DNA from: Ahrensia sp.
GTDB lineage: Bacteria > Pseudomonadota > Alphaproteobacteria > Rhizobiales > Rhizobiaceae
Assembly: GCA_028817895.1 (NCBI GenBank)
Contig: JAPPOQ010000002.1
Location: 40,908-104,907 of the forward strand
Length of the DNA: 64,000 bases
Direction of reading: 5' to 3'
Under the pieces are notes generated by a model that searched no databases, had not been told where the DNA came from, and saw only the letters and a list, made by a program, of their open reading frames with translations. Every line of letters starts with the position of its first letter. Within the stretch, counting starts at the first letter, position 1. A program made the translations under genes and the position numbers. This document shows positions 50,335 to 59,487 of this stretch, in pieces.

Positions 50335-52935
50335 ATGGCTGATGCTTTTTCTGCTGTTTCAGGGATAAACACAAGCGGGTTGTTTGACAACACTGTTTCA
50401 CGGGGAACGGCGACCACATTCAGCGTAGGAAATCTGGGGGTTGTTGGCGTCGAAACCACTGATGGTAAACCGAGTGGTGTCCTCAACGGGATCAATCTCG
50501 GGCCGGTCTCCGTAACTGGTCGATACAATGCCAACGATCTGGACGGCCTTGTCGCAACAGTAGCTCGTGGACCGTTTAGTGTCGGTATTACGTTCGATAG
50601 AGATGAGGACACCGATAGGGCTGCTTCAATTGGTCTTCGGGCTGAACTAGGCACAAAAAAGACGGGCAAAGTCGGATTGGAGATTGATGACAAAGCGGAA
50701 ATCACTGTTCGTGCAACAACGCCAGAACTGAAGGGTGTCAAGCACACTAAAACTACAACAGTTGAAGCTGGAACCATAGCTGGAAGAATACATAAGTTAT
50801 TGGATGACGCTCTAAGGTCTGCTGCAGTTCAAGGCACGATCGATTCACTTAAGTGTTTCCCCGCCGGGACACTTATCACGTTGGCCGACGGTTCTCAGAA
50901 GGTCATTGAGCGTGTGTCGCTGTCTGACATGATCGCCAGCGTTGCTCATGATGATGGGCTGCATGGCCGTCTCCAGCCTGCAAAGGTGGTCCGGCTGTAT
51001 GAGAACATCGCTGATGAATTCATCGAATTGGTCTGGCGGGATGTTGCAACCGGAGAACTGAAACGCATCATCTCCACGCCCGGTCATGTCTATCTTTCGG
51101 CGGACGGACGATGGCGGCCGCTTTGTGACATGCTGGAGCCTACACATTCCGATGCTGCGGTGTGCCAATTGCGCAGCGTGGATGACGGCCAGAGTGGATC
51201 GCTGAGTGTCAGCGTTGGTTCGATTTCACCCCGCAGCGCTGATCTGTCTCCATCGCAAAAGCTTGCACCTCATGCGATCGCTGCCGGTTTCACGCAAATC
51301 GTTCTCGCCGATGGCAGCATCGTCGATGCAGCAGCTTATTCGGTTCGGTTCAGCGCTGAAACAGTCGGTCTTTTTGAACAGGCGCATATGCTGGTTACGC
51401 ATACCGAGCATGGGCTTGCGATCCAGCCGGAATGGAAAACTGGCTGGAAGACCTACAATTTTGAGGTCGCCGAGACGCACACCTACATCGCCAATGGTGT
51501 GCGGGTACACAATTCGAGCGGCTTAGGAACAAGTTTCTTTGGTGATGATGCCGCGTTTGCTGGAACCGGTGTAGCTGCAATTTCCGGTGTCCTCTCGGGT
51601 GCGGTCAGCAAAGCTGCTGCGCCCAATGGTTTTTCTCGCGACGCGTTTGGATATGCCTCAACCGGCGCTGTTGTCGGCTACGATGCTGGCACCCGGTCAA
51701 CATCCATAACATCGCAAAGGTCGGATGGCAGCTATGTGACAACACATACCAGCGCGACAGGCCTCCAATCAGTCACATTCAATGATGTGCCAACCGATAT
51801 ATCTTCCAGTACCCAACCAGTGCCCACCAATCTGGCAGCGGCATTGGGCTGGACCGGTTCCAGCAATCAGGGGTCGTCCTCGTCCTCTTCTTCATCTTCC
51901 TCTTCGTCAAACCCGAGCCTGGGTCACCAGCATCAGGAACGGGACCGTCTTGGTGATGTTCCGGCCGGTGGGGGTGGTGAAGGCAAGCCGGTCCTGATCG
52001 ATCTTGATGGCAATGGCGTACAGATCGCGCAGATTGATGAGACGTTTCATCTGTTCGACACGGGCGACAGCGGGTTGACGCATCGCATGGCCTGGGCGGA
52101 TGCGGGCGACGGTGTGTTGTTCATCGATGCCGATGGCGACGGCACGATCAGCGATGAGCGTGAGTTTATCTTCACCAAATGGGACCCGACGGCGGGCGGC
52201 GATATGGAGGCGCTGCGCAGCGTTTTCGATACCGATGGCGACGGCAAGCTGGATGCGGATGATGCGGCGTTCGCCGATTTCAGGATCATGGTGACGCTTG
52301 CAGACGGGTCGACGCAGGCCATGACGCTTGCGCAACTGGGCATCACGGAGATCGACCTGACACCGGACGAGACGTTTATCGAACTGCCCGACGGGTCGAT
52401 GATCACGGGCCAGACGACATTCACACGGGCCGACGGCACGACGGGCACCGCCGCCAACACGGTGCTGGCCCGCGACCCGAACGGCTATACGGTCGAGCAG
52501 ACGGTGACGGTGAATGCCGCCGGCAGCCGGATCGTCGACACCAAGGCCTATGCGATTGGCGGGGAACTCGCCTATTCGGTCTGGTCTTCCACCAGTGCGG
52601 ATGGGCGTGATGTCACGATCCGCAATGATGTGGATGGTGATGGGATTGTCGATACGATCACCACGATTGTCAGCCACGTTGCGGGCAACGGCGAAACGAC
52701 GAAAACCAAAACCAACTGGGTCGGCAGCGATGAGGCGGATGCGGTTCTGGCAGCACGGAAGCAACCGGCGGAGGCGTGGGGCCTGGAATCGCATCATATG
52801 GCGGCGGTGGAGCCGCTGGCACCGCGTGATCTCGTGGCGATGGATTGGACGGTGAGGAGAACGAGAATGCAGGCGATGGAAGAGCTTTGTATGGCGCGCA
52901 GCTCAGATAGCATTAATTCCCATCAAATAGGTTAG
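50335..52935 (+). CDS. Hint-domain protein with C-terminal Asp/Gly-rich Ca-binding-like module
   Basis: CFPAGTLITLADGSQKVIERV...HTYIANGVRVHN; poly-Ser linker; VLIDLDGNGVQIAQIDETF...FIDADGDGTISDE...FDTDGDGKLDADD. Confidence 0.85.
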   Translation: MADAFSAVSGINTSGLFDNTVSRGTATTFSVGNLGVVGVETTDGKPSGVLNGINLGPVSVTGRYNANDLDGLVATVARGPFSVGITFDRDEDTDRAASIGLRAELGTKKTGKVGLEIDDKAEITVRATTPELKGVKHTKTTTVEAGTIAGRIHKLLDDALRSAAVQGTIDSLKCFPAGTLITLADGSQKVIERVSLSDMIASVAHDDGLHGRLQPAKVVRLYENIADEFIELVWRDVATGELKRIISTPGHVYLSADGRWRPLCDMLEPTHSDAAVCQLRSVDDGQSGSLSVSVGSISPRSADLSPSQKLAPHAIAAGFTQIVLADGSIVDAAAYSVRFSAETVGLFEQAHMLVTHTEHGLAIQPEWKTGWKTYNFEVAETHTYIANGVRVHNSSGLGTSFFGDDAAFAGTGVAAISGVLSGAVSKAAAPNGFSRDAFGYASTGAVVGYDAGTRSTSITSQRSDGSYVTTHTSATGLQSVTFNDVPTDISSSTQPVPTNLAAALGWTGSSNQGSSSSSSSSSSSSNPSLGHQHQERDRLGDVPAGGGGEGKPVLIDLDGNGVQIAQIDETFHLFDTGDSGLTHRMAWADAGDGVLFIDADGDGTISDEREFIFTKWDPTAGGDMEALRSVFDTDGDGKLDADDAAFADFRIMVTLADGSTQAMTLAQLGITEIDLTPDETFIELPDGSMITGQTTFTRADGTTGTAANTVLARDPNGYTVEQTVTVNAAGSRIVDTKAYAIGGELAYSVWSSTSADGRDVTIRNDVDGDGIVDTITTIVSHVAGNGETTKTKTNWVGSDEADAVLAARKQPAEAWGLESHHMAAVEPLAPRDLVAMDWTVRRTRMQAMEELCMARSSDSINSHQIG
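51928..52489 (+). repeat. 562-bp direct repeat, copy 1
   Basis: Reads identical to 54328-54889 at constant 2400-bp offset; flanks differ. Confidence 0.93.
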
Positions 52936-52944
52936 GAACAATAC

Positions 52945-53121
52945 ATGAGCAAACGTATTTTGACATATTTTCACAATTTATTGTCAAATATAAAGAAAGA
53001 TTTACTTGGAAAATTGATTTTTGTTTCTCCTGTCTTTTTTCTTACATATTACTTCGAATTGAACATTTATTATGTAATATTTTTTTCTATATTTGTTCTA
53101 TTAATCTTTATATTTGAATAA
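52945..53121 (+). CDS. 58-aa AT-rich hydrophobic protein (absent from supplied ORF track)
   Basis: ATG at 52945: MSKRILTYFHNLLSNIKKDLLGKLIFVSPVFFLTYYFELNIYYVIFFSIFVLLIFIFE, stop TAA. Confidence 0.5.
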   Translation: MSKRILTYFHNLLSNIKKDLLGKLIFVSPVFFLTYYFELNIYYVIFFSIFVLLIFIFE

Positions 53122-53130
53122 GATCTTGTC

Positions 53131-54990
53131 ATGGCGAATTCCGACCTCACTTCCAACTTTGGACCCAGTGTTCCCGGTAGTCCAATATTCAGTTTGAAAT
53201 TAGGTATAAAAGTACCGGCCACTGATCGAAAAAATCCTTTTACAGGGAAATCGGTTATAGATCAAAAGCAATATTCAGTACGAACAGAAATCGATGTTTT
53301 TACCGGCGAGATATCGTCCGTTGTCACTAGATCGATAGGTAATACTGGGATCGAGGCTGTTGGAGGCGGCGCAAGTTCGCATGTTCCGGGGTTGGGTAAC
53401 CTTTCAAAGCTCGGTGGCTTCAAATTTGACAAATTTTCTCACGGTAAGCACGGTGCAATGATTGGGGGCGGTGTTGATCTTGCATCAGGAAAGGTTGATC
53501 TGCGTTCGGGCTTTGGTTCAAGTGATTACAACATATATGCTGGGGTTGTCGTAGACACCGTTGAAATCGCAAGAAGAGCTCAAGACCACTATCAACCTCA
53601 GTTCAATACTCAGTATGACGGGTCGGTTTATGGCGGCGGGGTAGAGGTTCAAGACCTTCTTGCGGAGACCCCTCAACCATACCGCTTTCCATTTGACCGA
53701 TACCGGCGTGAAGAACGAAATGATACTGGTAGCGGCGGCGGCGTAGAAGCACAGTTGCATCAGGAAGCCGGCGGTGGCGGGGAGCGCGGTTTCGGGTCTG
53801 ATGATCCGGGCGGGCGCGGCGATCCCGGTCATTTTGGCGGCCGCACCAGCGCTGATGGGCGAGGTTCTCAGGGTAATCCTGGCGGGCAAAGTCAATCGGG
53901 TTCAGGGAACAATAATGGTTCGTCGTTCGGACCGGGAGGTTTCAACAACTCCAATCCGCATTCCCGGAACAATGATACACCAAGCAACAGCCCCGGCGGT
54001 CGAGACAATCCCGCTCCTCACGCGGGAAACAACGACACTCCCTCAAACAGTCCGGGAGGCCGGGACCGACCGAGTGGCTACACTTCTGGAACAGGCGATC
54101 ATCATCCCAGCACGCCTTCAATCGGCCCCCCAACAATCGGACCCACAATAAGCCATCGACCGGGCGATCAGCACCCGCCTGCGAGGGAATTGAAACCCGA
54201 AGACTTTGATTATCACCCGCTGCCCGCTGTTCGGGCATGGAACCCCGAGGTTCCGGTATCGGGTTCCTCGTCGGCCACTCATGCCTTCGGCTTTCAACCC
54301 TCCACCTCCTCCTTCAACACGGCGCATCAGCATCAGGAACGGGACCGTCTTGGTGATGTTCCGGCCGGTGGGGGTGGTGAAGGCAAGCCGGTCCTGATCG
54401 ATCTTGATGGCAATGGCGTACAGATCGCGCAGATTGATGAGACGTTTCATCTGTTCGACACGGGCGACAGCGGGTTGACGCATCGCATGGCCTGGGCGGA
54501 TGCGGGCGACGGTGTGTTGTTCATCGATGCCGATGGCGACGGCACGATCAGCGATGAGCGTGAGTTTATCTTCACCAAATGGGACCCGACGGCGGGCGGC
54601 GATATGGAGGCGCTGCGCAGCGTTTTCGATACCGATGGCGACGGCAAGCTGGATGCGGATGATGCGGCGTTCGCCGATTTCAGGATCATGGTGACGCTTG
54701 CAGACGGGTCGACGCAGGCCATGACGCTTGCGCAACTGGGCATCACGGAGATCGACCTGACACCGGACGAGACGTTTATCGAACTGCCCGACGGGTCGAT
54801 GATCACGGGCCAGACGACATTCACACGGGCCGACGGCACGACGGGCACCGCCGCCAACACGGTGCTGGCCCGCGACCCGAACGGCTATAGTTTGGAGCGG
54901 GCGGCTGAACAATCAATGTCCTGTGATATAATGACAATGAGTTGGCTATGTGCGGGCGCATGGAGAGGGCCGGATGGGGCTAGATCATGA
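53131..54990 (+). CDS. modular secreted-type protein: unique N-terminus, Gly/Ser/Asn/Pro-rich linker, shared Ca-binding-like module
   Basis: C-terminal module identical to that of 50335-52935; linker NNDTPSNSPGGRD repeats. Confidence 0.8.
   Translation: MANSDLTSNFGPSVPGSPIFSLKLGIKVPATDRKNPFTGKSVIDQKQYSVRTEIDVFTGEISSVVTRSIGNTGIEAVGGGASSHVPGLGNLSKLGGFKFDKFSHGKHGAMIGGGVDLASGKVDLRSGFGSSDYNIYAGVVVDTVEIARRAQDHYQPQFNTQYDGSVYGGGVEVQDLLAETPQPYRFPFDRYRREERNDTGSGGGVEAQLHQEAGGGGERGFGSDDPGGRGDPGHFGGRTSADGRGSQGNPGGQSQSGSGNNNGSSFGPGGFNNSNPHSRNNDTPSNSPGGRDNPAPHAGNNDTPSNSPGGRDRPSGYTSGTGDHHPSTPSIGPPTIGPTISHRPGDQHPPARELKPEDFDYHPLPAVRAWNPEVPVSGSSSATHAFGFQPSTSSFNTAHQHQERDRLGDVPAGGGGEGKPVLIDLDGNGVQIAQIDETFHLFDTGDSGLTHRMAWADAGDGVLFIDADGDGTISDEREFIFTKWDPTAGGDMEALRSVFDTDGDGKLDADDAAFADFRIMVTLADGSTQAMTLAQLGITEIDLTPDETFIELPDGSMITGQTTFTRADGTTGTAANTVLARDPNGYSLERAAEQSMSCDIMTMSWLCAGAWRGPDGARS
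54328..54889 (+). repeat. 562-bp direct repeat, copy 2
   Basis: Reads identical to 51928-52489. Confidence 0.93.
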
Positions 54991-55376
54991 ATATCATTTA
55001 TCGATTAAATAAGATCTCGAAACTCAAAAAAATAACGCTTTTTAGCCTGTTTTCTTACACTGCTATAATAATTTATATTGATAGCAAATTTGAAAGTGGC
55101 ATTTATATTAGTAATTCAAATTTTCTCACAGTATTATTTGTTTTTTTTCTTCCCTTAATATATGGTTACGAATTAAGAAGTATTTTTAGATCAAAATTCA
55201 TATTTTTGACAACATACATTTTTGTTTCACTTTTTCATTTTGCCTACAATGTTTATGTTTCAGTTGATGGGCTATTTTTCTCGCCAGATATATTCAAATT
55301 TTCTGTCACTTGGTTTGTATTTTTTTTGCTAGGAGTTTTCGTTTACAGTATATTTGGAAGGAGTGACAATGCGTAG
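54987..55376 (+). CDS. small AT-rich multi-TM protein
   Basis: MNIIYRLNKISKLKKITLFSLFSYTAIIIYIDSKFESG...; several TM segments; 4-bp overlap with upstream gene, overlaps downstream gene. Confidence 0.7.
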   Translation: MNIIYRLNKISKLKKITLFSLFSYTAIIIYIDSKFESGIYISNSNFLTVLFVFFLPLIYGYELRSIFRSKFIFLTTYIFVSLFHFAYNVYVSVDGLFFSPDIFKFSVTWFVFFLLGVFVYSIFGRSDNA

Positions 55377-56403
55377 AGGCTCGCGGAGCAACGACAACGA
55401 TAATATCTCTATTACTCCAAGTGACCCATCTGGTTCGCTAGATGACAATAGCATTGGGGACTTGACGGGCCGAGATTATGCCGGTCTCGTGGGGGCGGCC
55501 ATCGGGACGGGATTGGGAACAGCCTTTGGAATAGTCTTCGGCTCGCCTCGGATCGGCGGAGCCTTTGGTGCGCCTATCGGTCAGATTGCAGGGCACGAAG
55601 CCTACGACAAGATTAGCGATGCTTACACAGCGCCTGAGGACCCGGCGGGTGGCAGTGGTTTGTCATCGAGCATCAAAGGAAGTGCCCGCTCGAGGTCACA
55701 CGAAGGAAGATTTGATGATGGCCGCGGATTGCGTACCGGCGATGAACAAAATGCACTCGATGCATTGGCGGAAGATGCGCTCACTTCTGTTGGGCGGGAC
55801 GTCGCAAAAGCTGCACAAAGGGCTAGCGAGTTATCCGGTTACACAACCCCTTCCCCCAACCCGTCACGCAGCCCGGATGGGTTTGGTCAGGCTGTGGGTG
55901 AGCGTGGCGAAAGAGGCTCGCAGCATTCGCCGGGACCCGGCCCTTCGAACTCGCCGGGCCGGTCTGATGGTGGCGGGCACGGCTCACAGCATTCCTCATC
56001 CTCCATCGGTCGCGGCCCTCCGTCTCCTGATCCGCGCAGCAACAATCAGCCGGTGGGTGACCGGGGTGACCATGGCTCGGCGCATCATACGGCCCAGAAC
56101 CACAGCCAGCCCTCCAGAACGGGTGTGGCCAGCCGCGGCGTCAATGATGTTGAGGGGCCGGAGGCGGGAACGCTGAGTATCACGCCTGCCAGCTATAGCC
56201 CCACCCGCCATGGCCCGGACCATGTTCGCGATGCGCTGAGAGCGCCGCCCGAAGTTCCGACAATCCAGGTTCATGCACCGATTGATCTGGATTCCACCTA
56301 TGCGCCCTACTCGCCGGGCGCTGCCGGCTCGCGCGGTGCCTCCTCATCCTCTTCGTCAAACGCCAGCCTGGGTCATCAGCATCAGGAGCGGGACCGTCTT
56401 GGG
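55354..56403 (+). pseudogene. third modular protein: glycine-zipper N-terminus, Ser/Gly/Pro linker, truncated at start of shared C-terminal module
   Basis: GLVGAAIGTGLGTAFGIVFGSPRIGGAFGAPIGQIAG; ends SSSSSSNASLGHQHQERDRLG then runs into IS481 fragment. Confidence 0.7.
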
Positions 56404-56541
56404 GTTCAGGTGGTACTGCGCCGCGAGTTCCGCGACCGAAGCTTTCGATCGCTGTATTGCTGCTGGGACGGCGGGCGTGGTCGCGGCGCTCCCGTGTAGT
56501 ATCTGTCCCATAATGCATCCTTCTCTGATCGAGATGGAACA
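56404..56541 (-). mobile_element. IS481-family transposase 5' fragment with terminal end
   Basis: Minus strand TGTTCCATCTCGATCAGAGAAGG...MGQILHGSAATTPAVPAAIQRSKASVAELAAQYHLNPKTV. Confidence 0.75.
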
Positions 56542-57315
56542 ATGCCATCTCTCCCCGGGACCGAACACCGATCCTATCCCGAAGTTAAGTGGCACAAAGG
56601 TCCCAGATTCGATCAATATCTCTCCTGCGTCTGCAAAGGCCAGCAATCCGTACGTATCAAAGATCAGATCAAATTTCTCGTTGAGTTTGGTCAGTTCCGT
56701 TTTCTGATAGTCGACGAATTGATCCGCTCCGAGCGATTGAACCAGCTCGCTGTTCTTTCCGCTTGCGACCGCAGTCACGTGGCAATCCAGAATTTTTGCA
56801 ATCTGGATTGCATAGACGCCAACATTGCCGGAGGCGCCGATGATCAGGACCCGCTGTTCTTTGTTCAGCTTTGCAAAATCACGCAGGAAGACGAGGGAAC
56901 ACAATGCCCCGAACGGTACTGCAGCAGCCTCCTGATAGGTTAAGCCATCCGGTTTCGGGACTATGGCTCCGCCTTCCTTGGCGATTACAAACTCAGCATG
57001 ACCACCCTTGCCGATGTGACCAAACACGGCGTCCCCAACTTGAAAGCTTGAGACATCCGGCCCGACAGCGGCAACTTCTCCCGCGACATCAGCACCCAGG
57101 ATTTTGTTTCTGGGATTGAAGATGCCAAACATCAGCCGCCCGATGGGCCACATCGCGCCTGGGAACTCTGAGGCTCGCAGTCGCCAATCGGCAGTCGTGA
57201 CAGCCGTTGCGCGAACTTCGATCAACATCTCATCTGATTTTGGTTCCGGCTTCGGAGCCTCTTCCAACTTCAAGACCTCCGGGGGTCCGTAGCGGTCATA
57301 AGTTATGGCTTTCAT
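56542..57315 (-). pseudogene. NAD(P)-dependent quinone oxidoreductase-like (zinc-type ADH superfamily), 3' end removed by IS481 fragment
   Basis: MKAITYDRYGPPEVLKLEEAPKPEPKSDEMLIEVRATAV...; reading frame passes into IS481 transposase. Confidence 0.75.
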
Positions 57316-57329
57316 GGCCCGACCGTACC

Positions 57330-57716
57330 TCACTCCAGTTCCACCTGCTCAAAGTGATCGCTTAAATGAATGTCGGTTGTTTGAAATGGATCAGGTCCCA
57401 AATTTTCGAACTTGTGTGGAATGTGGGCAGGCCCAAAGACGACATCTCCCCTTTCAGCGACGAAGCTTGTTTCACCGACAGTGAAACGTGCCCGCCCTGA
57501 CCCAATAAGAAAGAGCTCGTCATAGGTGTGGGTGTGTAATGGCGGACCGTCTCCGATCTCTTCCGTTGAGAAAAAGAGGATTGTCGCCTGTGTTCCGATG
57601 TCTCGACCTTCAATCTTTCCAAACCAGGAAGGATCAATCATCGAGAGATCTGCTGATTTGAGAAGTTGCGGTTTTGGAGGCGCAGGAGGTCTTCGCATGG
57701 ACTGTTCAGTGCGCAT
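57330..57716 (-). CDS. cupin domain protein
   Basis: GDGPPLHTHTYDELFLIGSGRARFTVGETSFVAERGDVVFGPAHIPHKFENLG. Confidence 0.88.
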   Translation of the reverse strand: MRTEQSMRRPPAPPKPQLLKSADLSMIDPSWFGKIEGRDIGTQATILFFSTEEIGDGPPLHTHTYDELFLIGSGRARFTVGETSFVAERGDVVFGPAHIPHKFENLGPDPFQTTDIHLSDHFEQVELE

Positions 57717-58614
57717 TTTGAACTTCCTTTGAGATTGAACTCCGTTGCCGCGGAGCCTCTGCATCGTGCCGAGCCAGCTCCCCGAAATGATCATTCAAAT
57801 GCTTCGTTCCATGGATTTCTCCGACCATGTGCATACCCATGGCTTTTAGGAACATGAGCGCCGGACCATGGATGTGCTTTGGTGTGACAAAAGGGAGTAG
57901 ATGGATTGCAGCTCTGCGAATGATATCCGGCAGATTGGTGATCCGAACTGGTTTTGATCGAACTGCAAAGGCAAGCTCGGCAATTTCGCGGTGTGAGAGA
58001 ATGTCTGGACCGCCGATCTCGACGAACTCACGCTTCTGCTCGATCGCGTGACCTATAGCGGAGGCCAAATCGGCTCCATCAATCGGGTTCATCCGGATCG
58101 ATCCATCTCCAAAGAGCCAAACCCGGCCCGCCTTAGACATGGTGTAGAAGTCAGCCATGTCGGAGAAAAAGCCACTGGGACAGATGACGGTCGATGGCAG
58201 CGCTGAAGCTTGGAGACGATCCACAAAGGCCTGCTTTGCGTCCACCATGGGCACACCCTTCATGGCTTTAGCATTCAACACGTGAACATAGGCAAAGCGT
58301 ATGACGTCCGCACTTTCGGCTTCTGTTAAAAGATTGGCATTCGCCTGGAAGTCCACTTGTCGGTAATCGAGACCGTCCCGCTGGCGGGTGATGCCAAGTG
58401 CGGAGATCACCAGATCAACACCATCCATCACACCGATCAGACTTTCCGGTTCGGTCCCCTCCCCTTCGAAGAATTCGGTTGCGTCCAGTCCCGAAGATCG
58501 CGCTTTTTCAGCGTCACGAACCAGAGCGCGGACAAGCCACCCCTGGGCCATGTAGTACTTGACGATATTGCGCCCAAGATATCCGGTCGCACCGGCAACA
58601 AGAACGGTTTTCAT
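57706..58614 (-). CDS. NmrA-like/SDR NAD(P)-binding protein
   Basis: TVLVAGATGYLGRNIVKYYMAQGWLVRALVRD. Confidence 0.88.
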   Translation of the reverse strand: MKTVLVAGATGYLGRNIVKYYMAQGWLVRALVRDAEKARSSGLDATEFFEGEGTEPESLIGVMDGVDLVISALGITRQRDGLDYRQVDFQANANLLTEAESADVIRFAYVHVLNAKAMKGVPMVDAKQAFVDRLQASALPSTVICPSGFFSDMADFYTMSKAGRVWLFGDGSIRMNPIDGADLASAIGHAIEQKREFVEIGGPDILSHREIAELAFAVRSKPVRITNLPDIIRRAAIHLLPFVTPKHIHGPALMFLKAMGMHMVGEIHGTKHLNDHFGELARHDAEAPRQRSSISKEVQNAH

Positions 58615-58647
58615 TGGAGTTCCCTTCCTTTCAGAAAGCGAGTGGGG

Positions 58648-58836
58648 TCAGAAGATCGCGAGCGCGATCAACACGCTGACTTTCCCGTAGACTGAGAGAT
58701 TGACAAACATCCGCAGCAACATCCGGCTGTCAGGATCCTCGACGTTAAAGAGGTTGCAAACCGCGTCCCCTGGCCAGAGGAAGAGCTCCGCCAGTTTCTG
58801 GGGAATGGAAGTACGTGTTTGGGCCAATTGTGCCAT
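58648..58836 (-). CDS. small hypothetical membrane protein
   Basis: Short ORF in same-strand gene string with hydrophobic C-terminus. Confidence 0.45.
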   Translation of the reverse strand: MAQLAQTRTSIPQKLAELFLWPGDAVCNLFNVEDPDSRMLLRMFVNLSVYGKVSVLIALAIF

Positions 58837-58860
58837 TGGAGTTGTCCTTTCTTATCGTGT

Positions 58861-59448
58861 TCAGGCAGCCTGTGCGCCGAGTTGGCTGACGGTTTTGATC
58901 CAACCGTCGACCTTCCCCGGCTTGGGGTGGCTCGCCATATTGAAGTGGGTAAATCGGGTCGGCCTAATGCCGACAAACCCCATGATCTGGTAACGAATTT
59001 GCCGGAAGAGCGCGTTGCCATAGCAAAATGACATCAGCCATCCGGGCGTGTCCGACGTAACGATCAGCCGCGCTGTGCGTCCTTTAAGCATTGGCATCGG
59101 AAACCCGATGGCTGTCTTATTGCGCGTATCAAAGGTCTTCCCCGGAAGAAATGTTCTGTCGATCAGACCTTTGAGCTTTGCTGGCAAACCACCCCACCAC
59201 ATCGGTGTGGCGATGACGATGTGGTCTGCCTATTCGAGATCTTCGAGGACTATCTCCAGGGCGGGCTCGAGAGGCTTTGTCTCGCTGTAACCGCCAAGTC
59301 CAAAATCACTGTCAAACTGGAGATCGTCCAGATGGGCGATCCTTACGTCGTGAACGGCATCTTTCGCCGAGCGTGCATAGTGTTCAGCCAGTGTCTTTGA
59401 AAGGGAGGCGTCTGCTGGATGGCCATTGAGAACGAAGATGCGTTTCAT
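58861..59448 (-). pseudogene. NAD(P)H-dependent quinone reductase (flavodoxin-like), interrupted by in-frame TAG at 59230-59232
   Basis: MKRIFVLNGHPADASLSKTLAEHY...LEDLE*ADHIVIATPMWWGGLPAKLKGLIDRTFLPG in one frame. Confidence 0.85.
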
Positions 59449-59487
59449 GACAATTACCCTTCTGCATTGAGAATGCGGTGGGAGCCG

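Noticed and set aside
51907-52797. Long minus-strand ORF (also 54118-54912) with near-identical proteins
   Set aside because: Antisense shadow of the duplicated GC-rich module; similarity follows from the DNA repeat
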